From positions 13,260,501-13,324,500 of the forward strand of contig CM062204.1 in NCBI GenBank assembly GCA_031216445.1: DNA of 64,000 nucleotides. The letters run 5' to 3'. Under the pieces are notes generated by a model that was given only the letters and a program-made list of their open reading frames with translations, did not search any database and was not told where the DNA came from. The translations under genes were made by a program, and so were the position numbers. Below are positions 48,032 through 61,200 of the stretch, piece after piece (position 1 is the stretch's first letter; each line of letters opens with the position of its first letter). This stretch comes from Lateolabrax maculatus (taxonomy: Eukaryota; Chordata; Actinopteri; Acropomatiformes; Lateolabracidae).

Positions 48032-49531
48032 AAGGTGAATGACAAACTGAAACATCTGACCTCTCGATCCGAAAGAACGACTCTCAAGACTTACTAGATT
48101 GGTCAGGTGACAACTGATACAAAAATACATTTCAGTCATGTATAACTGATGTCATGATGCTATGACCTGATTATCCAGTGATGTAAGTTATAACCTGTCA
48201 GATGGAGAGGACAAGGCAACGCTGGACACTTTTTGGAGAGAGAAAGGCATGTCTTTTCTCTCATCTAAGTCATTAGCACTTACAGTATTTTAATGATTTA
48301 ATTTTTCTCATGAGCTGCATTTTGGATGGTGTTAAATCAAGAAATTGCCATAACTTAAATATCTTTTTGTTGTTTCTTGTGACACTGCATACTACACTAT
48401 GTATTTTTTTAACTTCGTAATACTTTATTCTGTTTTTGCTTTTGTTATAAATTAGATTGTAATTTATCATATGAAATATGTGATTAAACATGTTGAAAAG
48501 GGACCACAGTGTAAAAACAAACATACAGTATACATGCATGCACTGATGCATACACAGAAAGTAATGGCATTAAATGAAATTTGCAGACTTGCACTAAGAA
48601 TACCCTTTTAGGTACTTAATGCATGATATTCAATGCTTTTGTGTTAAGCATTGTAGTCATATTGACATTTGCCAAAGTGACATACATCTTTCAACCTCAT
48701 TTAATTCTTATTTATGTAATGTTTCTCCATTGTGCTCTTTGTTTTACTGCGTGAAAACAGATATCAGGTCTTTGTGATTACTCAGGCATTCATAATTTAT
48801 ATCCAATCAGTATTTGTCCTTGTCTCAGTGCTGCTTGACATTTGCAGAGAAAGGAAGGGACTAAAGTGTTTCTGATTCAAAGCACATGACAGTATTTCTA
48901 AGTGTTGATTTGTCATATTGACACTGTTAATTCACGTTCTTTTGTTCTGGTGGGATAGACAAAGATGAAGGGAGACAATCTGGTACACTTGAAAATAACA
49001 GACACTACACTGCCTTCTTATTTGGTGTTTACTTACTATGTGTTATGTTTTATTGTACTGTAACATTTCTTCATAAATGTAGATTGTGTTAAAAGTCTCA
49101 GTTTGTTGTGTGTTTAATTAAGACACTTAAAATATTTGAGTCGAAATGGCTGTGATCTGTTTACTTAAAGACATTTTGATGTTGCTGCATATACTTTCTA
49201 AGTGGTTGTTGCACTTTATGTTACGCTGCCATTCCCACACATCTAAAAGGTGACAGCAGCTGGAACAACAGAGCTCTTTCAGGTTTGTTTCTGACTGCAA
49301 ACTGTCAAAGTGAGCACCACCATGTCAGACAATGTGTATGCACACACACCCACACACAGTGTCTGCAGGAATGGCAGCCATTTTCTCAGTTGTCCCCATT
49401 TACAAGGAACAAATCATGTCAACTCAACACACTTACGAGAACTTTGTCCAGCTGTTACAGTAAGAAGCTGCATGAAAACTTGGCAACATAAATAAAGATA
49501 TTCTCATCGTTCAAGTATTTGTTTGTTTTTG
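48032..49531 (+). other. PRSS12 3' UTR
   Basis: About 1.46 kb from the stop to an AATAAA signal (49491-49496), which is followed by a GT-rich stretch at 49511-49531. No other gene was recognised. Short CA runs occur near 49340. Confidence 0.55.
49491..49496 (+). terminator. Candidate PRSS12 poly(A) signal AATAAA
   Basis: Canonical hexamer with a GT-rich element about 20 bp downstream. Earlier A/T-rich hexamer variants exist, so alternative ends are possible. Confidence 0.5.
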
Positions 49532-52500
49532 TGCAATTATAAAATTTTTGAAAAGTAATTGTTATACATTTACTCCTTGTATCAAAGCACTTCATTTGTT
49601 ATGCATTTACTCTATGTTTTTTCTCATTATAAGCCAAATACTTCCACCACAAAGAGTTTATATCAATAGATTGTCTTATTATTCAACAGAATAGCACCAT
49701 CTTGTGGTTATCCCATCACATTAAACTGTATTCCATAATTCTGTGTGGTTGGAAATTTGAATTGCAATCGTACATCTTGCTGAAAAAGTAACATTTGTAC
49801 CTCTAAATAGTCTTTTTTGTTGTATCATTTGTGTAAATTACCTTCCGCTCACAACTTATTTGTTGTCAAAAGCATTGAAAATCAAAATGCATACAAAACC
49901 ATAACCCAAGACGATTCTTCAAATGATGTTGAAAGGCATCATAAAAAGAGTGAAGTCGTTGGCCTCTGAAAGTGGTGATTAATGTGATTTCTACCTAAAA
50001 GCTAAGCTTTAACTTGATTCTAAAACACTGAATTAATGAGACATGTTAAAAAATGAAACTTCATCATGCATTACTGTCATTGTATTGCTGAACCTTTCTC
50101 TTTTCACCCTCATAAACTTCTGATTAATCATAGTAAAGTTACACAATATTTTATTATCAAAATTTAATTATTTTAAACACACAATTACATACGCAGATAG
50201 TTAATTCAACTAATGAGCCCAGAAGGCACAATATGCCGCAAGGGGGATGTTTCTTAGAGTAAACCTGCAATTCCTTTATAATTTATCTTGTTCCTGCTAA
50301 ATTAATTGCCTGAAATTTGAAGCACCAGCACCCTCCTGTGGTCATTATCACATTTTACAAAACATTGGAGCTCATTTTATAGGTAACTATGACGCAAAAT
50401 CAAAAACGTTCTTATATTCAGTGTACAAAGACACACTGATGAAGCTCTATGAGTATTATGACATCAAATATGAAAACAATTTTAACATAACAATTGAAGG
50501 TTTAAGGTTTCTTAGGCTTTTTCATAATGTCAGTTTTAAAACATTGCAGTCATTGCAGTGTCTTTTTAGACTGAATATAAAAACATTTTTGCTTTTCCTT
50601 TATACTGTATAGATATTGCATTTTTCCTGTGTTGCAAAAATCATCAAAAATAATAATCAAAATATTGTGTAAAAACATTAAAAACATTAAAATAAAATGA
50701 TGACTAGAGGAACTGGACAGTTCCCTTTTTTAGTCTTTTTGCTTCTCCCACTGAACCGCTTGCTCTCTGCACTAATGAGCTTATATTAGATGTCACCAGA
50801 GGTGGTGCAGAACAGAAGGTCTCATTACACATGGATAATTTATTTCTACTCATATCTGTGCCATCCCTTAAAGTCTGGCAACACTTGGGAGAACCAGTTG
50901 GGAAAGATCTAAGGATAATGATTAAACCTGAATGAGAGTGATCTCATGCACATCAAATTGGCTGCCAGAAACTCCCTCCTCAACCGGCTGGTCTTGAGAT
51001 TTCATTTGTGTTACTTTTAGACTGAATACATCTAGATCTGCAACACTTGAATGTACTTCTTTTATCATTTTTTAAAAGACTTAAATCTTAAAGAGTTGTT
51101 TGCGACAACTGTTTTACAGCGCAACTCTTCTGGTGGCCTATTACTGGGCTGAAACTTCTCTTATGTTTTGTTAACAATTAATAACTAAATATACTAACTA
51201 CACAGCTGTATCCTTTTACTCCTTACTTTTTGAACCCATCTGTTTAATCTATGCTGTATCAAACCAAAAAAATATTACGACTGTAGTGTCATATCCAAAA
51301 AATGTTTTTAAGTACATGCAGACTAGAAACTCAGCTGCAATTACCCGCCCCTATGAACTTGGCAGTAAGGCTCAAACCTTGCTGTGAATTTGCTATAAGT
51401 AGAACACCTGAAATGATTTAATTTCTCCACACAGTCAGTTTCTGACTCCTTAAAAACACAATGGGCTGCTGCAGGGATGGAGCTACTGTACATAAAGTTA
51501 ATGATTAATGGGAAACCATATTATATATTTCAACTTTCATCCATGTCTGTCAAAATAGGGTTTGTGTGATCTCTTTCTCACATTTAAATGCAGTGCACTT
51601 GTCCTTTGTTCCCACCTTACTGGTAATGGATGTTTTTATTTGATTCCTCATACAGCACATTCCTTTTTGATCCCTCAAACCTGTTTGGGCAGTGGTGTAT
51701 AGACTCCCATGGCATAAATCTGATGGTGGCTGCCTTTTGTGACTTCATGGCTAAACGTCGTATCCTGCTGCTTTGGTAATGTCGAAGCCCTCCATCACAT
51801 TCAAGGTTTATTGCAAATGTTCTACATTTTATGATCGGAGGAAAAAACAGCTCAACAGCAGATTGACAAATACGATCTCACCTGGCAACCTTCCCTGCAG
51901 TATATAAAAAGACTTACCCACAACCTCTAACACTGACTTTTATGTACCTGGTTACTATGTTGGGCCTTCAAAGGATAGGTTCACAATTTCTCAAATGTGT
52001 CTGAAAACATTAGTCAGGTTCGTGGTTCACGGTTTCAGCAGTCAAGTAAACTAGAAATCTTCCAAAGTTAGTCTTTTTAGAACAACACTCCCTGTTGTGT
52101 TTTTTCAAATTTCAAGACAGAAAATTTGAACCTATCTTATAACATTAGCTTGGTATATATATTTTCATGTGTTACTTTTTTTTAATTAGCATGTATATGT
52201 ATTGAGGTCTAATGCATCATGTGTGACAAGAAGTAACATAGTGTGAATCACACAAATTCCTCAAGCAGCAAACTGTCATGCATGTCATTTTCACTTAACT
52301 AAGAGGACAGTGAGTCTATTGTCAATCCTTTAGGTTAAGGATTATGTGACTTCATAAGTGTATGTGCAGGCGTGTCACTGCACAACATGCTTCATCTGTG
52401 TTGCTTAGTCAGAAAAAAAAAATAAAACATTGTATGCTGTCAGTCATATCCATTTCTTTAATTTTGGTTTCTGTGTTTGACATTTAGGGTTTTTTGCATT

Positions 52501-54833
52501 CAAATTGAAGCTCAACAACATAGGCCACTGGTTTTAAAAAGGGAGAAAAATGAGGTTGAGACTTAAATGAGACAATGACAAAACAAAAATTGTCTGCAGT
52601 TACAGTAGCTACTTAAAGGGTCTTGGAATTAAGTGTCATATCCATTTGGCTCATTTTGGTCAGTTTTTCTTCCCATAAACTCATGTCGAAATCATCAGCG
52701 CTCAAGCTCTGCTAAATGGACACAGCATTCTTCTGCATGGCTTGTCACAGGAAAATAATGAGCGGGCAATGCATCTTGCTTCAGTGACTCATTTCCAGTC
52801 CATACTCTCCAGTGAAAGCCCCAAGTGACATCTCTATGGGTGAACAAGACTACCAGATCTACCAGAAACTAGCTTCACTTTAAAAAAATAACACACAAAA
52901 CAATCAGAACCTATTATGGAAAGTAACAGCCTGTCACTCACCCTGAGTCTATGCACTTATCCTCCCTGCTTATTCACACTCATTGTGACAAAAAAAACAA
53001 AAAAACAAAAGTAAAACAAAACCATATACGGTTCGTTTTCTTTGTCTTGGAAATACATGGAACAGAACTTAGTGCAAAGTCATCTCTATGGGAACCAAGC
53101 ACAGCTGACCAGCGCTGTTCTGGCATCATAAATCAAAAGGTGAAAACAAAACTATAATAATAGTAATAATAGTAATAATAACCATCAAAGTCACTGCAGG
53201 TCTGCACAAGAGTTCCCCACAGTTCAGACCAGGGTTTGGGCATCAAAGACTTGTCAAAAATGCTCCTTGTCTCCCATAGTTCTCTTCATCATTATAATGT
53301 GGTTGTTTCTTTTAGACCCACTTTCTTCAGAGCTGTCTGAGTCGTCTGAAACTGTCATTCCTCCAGCTGTCCGTCCGTCCGTCCATCCTTCCATCCGTCC
53401 ATCCATCCATCCATCCTTTCAAGATTTCAGTTTCAGCCTACCAAAGTTTCCTTGTGGTTTCATGACACCTGCTCCCTTCAGCAGTGTCACAGCTCCTAGG
53501 TGGAACAAGGCACCCTGTTCTTTCCTTTGCCTCAGGGTACACTAAAAGGCTACAGTCAATGCATCTGAAGGTCAGGTGCTCCTGGTCACTTCCTGGTCTT
53601 CGACCCATTGACCTTTAACCCTGGTTCAGTGATGCAAAGGTTATCTAACCTTCAGAAAGGGGTAAAGAGAGGGAGGGGAAGGAGAGGGAAACACAGAAAA
53701 GAGGGGAAAAAGAAAGAAAAAGTAATTTAATTACATTGTGTTTACTTATTGATTCAAATGCCAACCATGAAAAAGGAAAGAGAAAATGCTGTGATTGCTG
53801 TAAATGCGCTGGAAAACCTTAGCGGAATTGTCAAGTGGCTCCCTCTGATTCATAAACAATGATAAACAGCAGCACAAACAAACCCGCAGACAAAAAGAAA
53901 CACTACTGAGCAATGCAGAAGAAAGAGGGCTCTGCAGGGCTCAAGGTGTGACGGCTGTCAGCAACAGCGCTGACACTGTGAAGCCTCATTTAAGTGCATG
54001 CTTTGAATACCTTGACAGGATTACAAGGTAATCAAGTTCAGAAGATATATTTTTTTCTTCTCCTTACAAGTCAGTCATATTTGAATTTCAAAAAATCAGT
54101 TTCTTACTGTGAGCGATGGGGTCCTACATGAACACAACGTTTTCTACCAAAGCCAAAACAGTTTTGGTTATTTCACGAGAGATTTCTGTATTTGTGTTTT
54201 ATCTTTGCTTTTCTCACTGGTTGGAGTAGGCAGAGCTCTGTTGAAGAAGGTGATGACACACATTTCCTTGCATCAGAGTTTAGCAACGTTTTAAACAATC
54301 TAAATCTAATGACTGCAGTGAATATTGCGGCTTATGCTGCTAGCACTGTCGATCAAATCTGGGGCCAGTTTTTCACAATTATAGACTTTGACTATGGCTT
54401 TGATCTAACTAACTGTCAGACTTCAGGTATATTTTTAAATTCATCTGTTGCACAAAGTTCTTTTATTCTTGACTATCTTAAGTAGGACCAACAATTTCTG
54501 ACTAAATAAAGACTTTTTTCAAGCTAAAAAACATGGCCGAGCAACCACATCACATGGCTCAGTTCTGTTCACGCCAGCAGAAAACGTTTGCTTTCTGGAA
54601 CAATTCAACAATTACGAGGACATTTCATTGGGAAAATTAAGTGAAGAGTGCAACAATACAAAAACTTTCAGTAGCATAAAATCTCAACACAGCATAGACG
54701 TGGCAGAGCTGAGACGTGGCTTCCTAATGCGGCAGGGCTCAGTACTTCTAGTAACTCCTCACTCAGGCTCAGGATAGTTTCCTTTGGCAAATGAAAACAA
54801 CTGAACTGTCACGACTGAAACGTGGGCCTTAGT
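49532..54833. other. Intergenic between convergent PRSS12 and NDST genes
   Basis: AT-rich with no recognised exon or RNA gene. It contains a TCCA-type microsatellite at 53370-53417. Open frames such as 54192-54485 show no domain. Confidence 0.5.
53370..53417. repeat. (TCCA/TCCG)n microsatellite
   Basis: About twelve tetranucleotide units with CCG and CTT variants. Confidence 0.9.
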
Positions 54834-54839
54834 TTTATT
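54834..54839 (-). terminator. Possible NDST poly(A) signal
   Basis: AATAAA on the minus strand about 145 bp past the NDST stop codon. NDST 3' UTRs can be long, so this may not be the main site. Confidence 0.3.
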
Positions 54840-54983
54840 TATTTTTTTTGTTGTTGCTTGTTTAGTCACAAACATTTTATCTTGTAAAGAAATGTGCTGA
54901 AACCCTGTTTTTAGGGTCTTTTTTCACTTTTTTTTTCACTATCCACTGTTATATTTGAATTTCTAACTTTTTTTTTTTAGCAT

Positions 54984-57900
54984 TTATAAGCTGTTGAGAT
55001 GAGTGTCTGAGAGTTTGATGCTGCTGACCTTCTGAAGCTCCTCTCTTAGCCAGGAGGGAAGGGGCTGTCCGAGACGATGCAGCAGCTTTGACAGCTCCAC
55101 GTTGTGTTCCCTGTAGTACCTGGAGAGATATGCATGTGCCTGAAGAGAGAAGAGGGGGGGAAAAAAGATGGAAGAAATAGAAGGATGACAGCAAAATAGG
55201 TAAGAAGATGAGCAGACATAGATGGGGGAGTAAAGGAGATGGAGTGAGATAAAAAAGCAAATAGGGAAAGAATACAAGTTGGTGAGTCAGGATAGGATAA
55301 GTGGTATATGAGGAAGACAAAGTATAGAAAGACATGGATATAGGCAGAAAGGGGGGAGAGGCATGAGCAAGGAGAAAAAAGAAAGAATAGAAGAAGGCAA
55401 GAGACGTGAGAAGTGCAGGGAGTGGAAAAGGGGTTGGAAGGAGGGATATTTAGAGGACAAAATAAGAAAGACAGCATGGGAGTTGGGGGCAAACAAGATA
55501 TTGAGAGAGATTAATGATGTGCCACCATCTTTAGTTTAGTTTATTTCTCCTCAATAGGACTTTAGGGCCACTAAGTGCCGAGTGGTCTGAGCAGCGCTAA
55601 GAAAAGAGAGGTTAGAAAGAGGGAGAAAATTACATGAAGGATGCATGAGATCCATTATCTCTCTCCCCCCTGTGTGCATCCCTCACCTCTGCCTCTCGTC
55701 TCCCTTCCCTGTGTCTCCTCTCTCCTCATCTTTCCTCTCCTACTGTCCCCCCTGGTGGAAACTCAAATACAGTTTAATTACAGGTGACACTGAGGTGCAA
55801 CCAGGAGTCAAGTGTGAGCACATGTGGGAAGACAAATTGTATCTATGTGTGTTTGTCTTCAAGTGAGAGCAAATGTGTTATTCATTGTCTGCAGGTTGGG
55901 CCTCTCCTCTGTGGAATCAGTAGCCAGGACAAAGATTTATGGATTGGATTTTCTCCTTCTTCCTTTCTCTCTCCAGCCTAACCCCCTCCTATCCTCTCTC
56001 TCTCACGGGTGTTGTGTCGCTATTGAGTCCTCATAATTAGGTTGTAACTTTCTGGCTGGATCTGATTGGCTGACAGTTTCCACCCCAATGCTGAGTCCTG
56101 TGGGAAATTTTGCCACAACGATGGAGGGCACTGTGGGCTGTCAGTCAGGCTGCTGCTTTTTATTTTTCTCTGAATTATTTTTGCCGAACATTTCATTTAT
56201 GCATATATCAGTTTTTTCCCCACAGAAATCTATTTAAATTAAAACGTATAAGTTTACCTCTGGCTCCATAGGAGGGTACTTTCTCCCTTTACTCTTTCCC
56301 AGACATTTTGTCTTCCCTCCCTCAAGGAGCTGGCACCAAAAGCCTTTCTGAGGGTCAAACCTGAGAGAAAAGAAAGAGAGAGACAACATACAGAATGAGA
56401 AAGAACATAAATCTTCAAAATAAATTAAATAAATAAAATGAGTAATAAGTTCAGTATTTGTCTGGATATAAAGTAGTGTTTCTTCTCTGAAGAAATTACA
56501 GTTGAAAAAGTGGGGCCATCTTACACACACAGACCAGACATAAATGTCACTACGCATTCAAGACACTCTCTGTCTGTCTCTTACTCTTTTGCTATCGGTG
56601 TCTCTCTGACTGCCGCGTTGTCTCATTTCATCTCTCTCCATCGTCCTCCCTCTCCATATCTCTCCTCTCCATTGTGCAGCTTCTCTCTCTCCCTCTCTCT
56701 CCCTCTCTCTTATTCTCCCTTTCAATGCAGACACACTATAATCACAAATATATTTTATTGGTTGGTTTATACAGTAATCCACTGTAAATGGATTACTGCA
56801 TTACTAGTTTTTTATGAGATGGTAAAATAGTATTAGAAATATGCATAGGCTACAGTTTGTTTTGTTTACTCCCTTCTATGCAAACCTAATTTAAAAATGT
56901 GATTACTGTACTTATTGGTTTGGGTTCATTGTCTGTAAAGACACCCTAAAGAAGGAAACTGTGCCAATGTGAGCTGGTGTATTTTTATGTACTAGTTCAT
57001 ATTTATTAAAGGCTTTTTGTTTCCAATTGAGTGCCTGGAATTGGATTCTATATGCCACATCCCACCAATGGATGAAAACATTTTTTTGTTTTCATTTGAC
57101 AAATTACTTATTTTCCCTTCCAAGAACCCCAGTGGGTGCAGGGGACACCAGAAGCACTCTTGTTGTCATTCTTTTTCTGTGATGATGGTGGAAGATTAGC
57201 TGACTGTCCAGGTAAAAACCAGGTAAAAACAGTCTTCACAACTTCACTATTGGAAAGGGAAGACATCAGAAAACATGGCTCCCAAAGAAAGATAATATTA
57301 ATGAGATAAGAGATATAATGTATAATCGACGGGGGATATGAGTATGCGTATGCCTGAGATGGAACTTTTCAGTTCAATTTGAACTGCTCAATTCATTTCT
57401 GAATGTTAAAACACATACATGTGAGGGAGTGTATTTTAATAAATGTGATCCCTCTATTACGTTCCTATATTGGCTCTATCAGCATCCCTTGTGAAGCCAA
57501 ACTCCCTCTCTTATTAGCAGAGTGCAAAGACTATTGATCCTCAGCAGCATGATATGTGACAACCTGTCACAGGCAAGGATATGGTGGGTGATTTCAGAGC
57601 AAAGTACCCTAGTAAATACATGTGCTTGTTTTTTTAAAATGTGTATATAGAGTACATGCATGAACACATATGTATATATGTGTGTAGTGTATATGTGCAT
57701 GTGTATATAGTATGCATTGGGTATGCCTGCACATGTGCTGTTTATTTGCATGCATGTTTATCTGCTGCATATATAGATATATAGATATATGTAGATTTGT
57801 TAGTAATTTTCGATGTATGTTTCATTTTATTCACCTTAGTAGTGAATAAAATATAGTAATAATTTGTAATAATAGTACAAATTACAGCTAAATAAGAGGT

Positions 57901-58222
57901 AAAAATGCATACATTATTGTTAACTGCTATTTGGCAGTTATTGTGTAAGGGCTAATGTGGATGTGACTGAAAGATGCAAATATTGTTCTTTATCTGCATG
58001 CATCGGTGGAGGAATAAAAGAGAAAAAGAGTTAAGTGGTTCTCCTTCAGTTTTCCTCTGACAGGACAGGAGGAAAAAAAGAGAGGGGGATTAAATAAATA
58101 GGCTGCAGTGTTGAGGATCTGTCAGACTGCTGCCATGTCAAAAGAATGAGAAGGAGAAAAGAAAGATTAGGCTATTGTGTAACTCGGTTTTCACCCAAAA
58201 CACACACAAACTCACAACCATG

Positions 58223-58254
<32 letters not shown>

Positions 58255-61200
58255 CACACACACACAGCTTCCTTATTATTCTGTCAAAATGCATCTCTTT
58301 ACAAATTATTTGTATGCATGTGGGCTTGTGATTCAAGACAGAGGCACTCTTGGTCCCAATCTGTGCTACAAATTCTAGATGTCCCTGTCTGGAGATTTGA
58401 GGGCTTGCAGGCAGATTGCATTCTGATGAGTGATGCTTGAGAAATAAACAGTTTACCACTACTCCCAAACTCACATGCAAAATCTTTAATGGAGAATGAG
58501 CTGAAACAGAGCATCAAGAGGCCAAAGCTAGTTCTCTTGAGTTGTATTAAGACTCTATATAATTTTGTTGACATGAATATTTTAGGCATCCCTTCCAACA
58601 TAGTACACATATTAATATCTGGATTTGTTGATGTACAGTATTATATCAGTATTACGATTAAACACATGTTTTTGAGTTGTATTAACAACGGTGACACAGA
58701 CAGGCAGGCAGAGTAAGTGAGACAGTCAATGCTCTGTTGGGATTTGATACCAGGCCAGTGGCTCAGGGGGCTGAGGCTTCACCACTTGACTGTCTTTTGG
58801 CGAGAATACGCATCAAATTGTTATTGCTAGAAGAAATTAATGTGTTTTTATGTAATACAAATATTATTAATGAATTCGACACATATTATACGAGCAATGT
58901 AAGAATGTCAGTGTAAATAAGGCTCATTAAGCCATTCTTCAGTAAAAGTAAGAGAGTAAACAAATAACATTCAACCTCTCTTGACACTAATACTCCTTTT
59001 TATTAAAATTGTTTAGTGATTTACCATAATACCTAAGAATTTCTGCCATTTTTTCTATACTTAAATGTGACAAATGTAAAGTGAAATGAATGTCTCCACT
59101 CCACACTTTCTTTTCTCTTTTTGTCTCAACCTCTTTGTTCATCTTGTATCCATATCCTCTTTGCTCTCTCTGTTGTGACGACACGCTACTTTTATTTCTT
59201 TCCTTCAAATATTGACAAAAGCCTAAACCTAAATCTGTGTAAAAGCAGACATGTAGTGGGATCAAAGCAAGTGGCGAACTGACCATGTGGTATTGGATGA
59301 TTTTTGGTGCCAGGTGATGTCACTGCCTGTTGTACTTGAGAATGACACCACCTGGCACCAAAGACTGGCAAAGAGGAGGTGGCCAGTTTAGAGCCCTGCT
59401 GTTCACCAGCAGATGTCAGGCTTCACACAGATTTGGGTTTGGAGTCATGTTACAACTTGAATCTGTACTATCATTTCTATCACAGTGCATGGCAGGTGAA
59501 AGGTGCCCTTACCACGGGACGCCAGGGATTGAAGAGACTAAAGACAGAAAGTAGGAGAGACTTACGTAAGGGCCTGGGAGTAGTTGAAATGAGGAGTGAC
59601 TCCCAGGAACTTCTGGACTTCATCCATCACTGCTGCAGGGTCAGTTCTCAGCTGATGGCCATCTATGATCATCACCTACAGACAGATACATTCATACTGT
59701 AAAATTGGGTATTGTGGGTACTATTAACTAACTGGTTTGTGAATTACAACTCATTAAGGTACTGGGTAAAACTAAAAGCATGGGGGAAGCTTCTTTAGAG
59801 CAACTTGATGTATTTTAATGACAGCCAGAAAAATTGGAGTTCAGAACTCTGACAAAAGATATAATATATTACATTACTCTTTTTTATTCTTATGGTGTAT
59901 TGCTATTAAATAATGCAAGAAATGCACTGCAAGTGTTATTAGCTAGTTCCCCTCCAAACACAAAAATAAGGACATTTTAACAATGCAAATATAATAGTTA
60001 CAGTTAACCTGATCACAGTGAACATCAGTAAACACAGTTAATCTCAAAATAAATAATCTTTCATTCCCTTTCTTCAAAAGTTATGGACAACAAGTCTCAT
60101 CTTACAAAACTAATGCAATGCTTTAGCATTACACACTGTATGATCTGTGCATGTGTGGTATCACGGTGAAATTGTCTGCATCCATGCATACCTGGTTAGC
60201 AGGGTAGTAAGTGAGCCACCTCTCTAGGTGTGTGGAGTAGAGACCGGGGATGAGACAGCGGCTCTGCAGGGAGCGGAGCTCGGCTGGTGCTCCCTGTCTT
60301 GCGCTGATGACATCATAGAAGGTGAACTGCAGGGCTGCATGATCCTCATGAGCTCTTTGATGCTGGGAAGGTTAGCGGATGCAACCATGTAAGCTTCAAA
60401 ATAAATCGCTCGTATTGTACAATTGGTTTCATTCACCCTCTTAAACATCAAGTACTGTAATATATTAACAACTTTGCATGAGAGACTATTTTCATCGTAG
60501 ACAATGATAACATTTGAGCTGGCACGTTGTTAACATTTATGTGTCATTAAAGAAACAGACTTCAGGATCCTTTGACATCTCCCACGTTGAGACGTATAGA
60601 TAAAGCAGGCTCATTAACGCCACACTCACGTAGAGAAATCAGACTCCAAACACAACCTTTGTAAAGAACTCAATTTAAATCCATACAGATACAAAGCATG
60701 TTAGGTGATGAAGCAGGCAGCTGTAGAGTTAAAAATAATACATGTGCTGTCACTAGCATCTAATATATTCTATATGTTTGTGTACGTACCTGATACCAGC
60801 TGTAGGCCCTGTCAGAGGGGTTGATGAGCAGGGTGATGATCTTGGCTTTGGGCAGCAGGGCAGCAGCTCGCCGCGGGGACTCCTCTGAGGGGAAGTAGTT
60901 AGCGCTCTTCTCAAACAGGAAGTCCGTGGTAACATTAGAGGGCACGGGGAAAAACTCCATATACCTGAAGCAACGGAAAACACAGAAAATTGAGAAGAAA
61001 TATAAATGCACAAGCACATACTCATGACGTACGCCTCAAACCACAGCATTACTGCGAACTCAGTCACCCCATGTATACGATGCAAACTTTTTAACACGTT
61101 TTTCAAAGTCATATACAAGTTCTAAAGTAACCAAGTTATGGCCTTAATCTGTGCCTAGACAATGATCCTAAAAAATACTTGACGATACAATTTGAACAGT

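Larger units (their letters stand above)
56361..59565 (-). other. NDST intron, no exon recognised
   Basis: About 3.2 kb. It holds CT-rich and CA microsatellites and the hairpin at 59303-59362. Nothing coding was recognised. Confidence 0.5.

Noticed and set aside
54192..54485. 97-codon plus-strand frame between PRSS12 and NDST
   Set aside because: No recognisable domain, no convincing splice context, and composition like neighbouring non-coding sequence.
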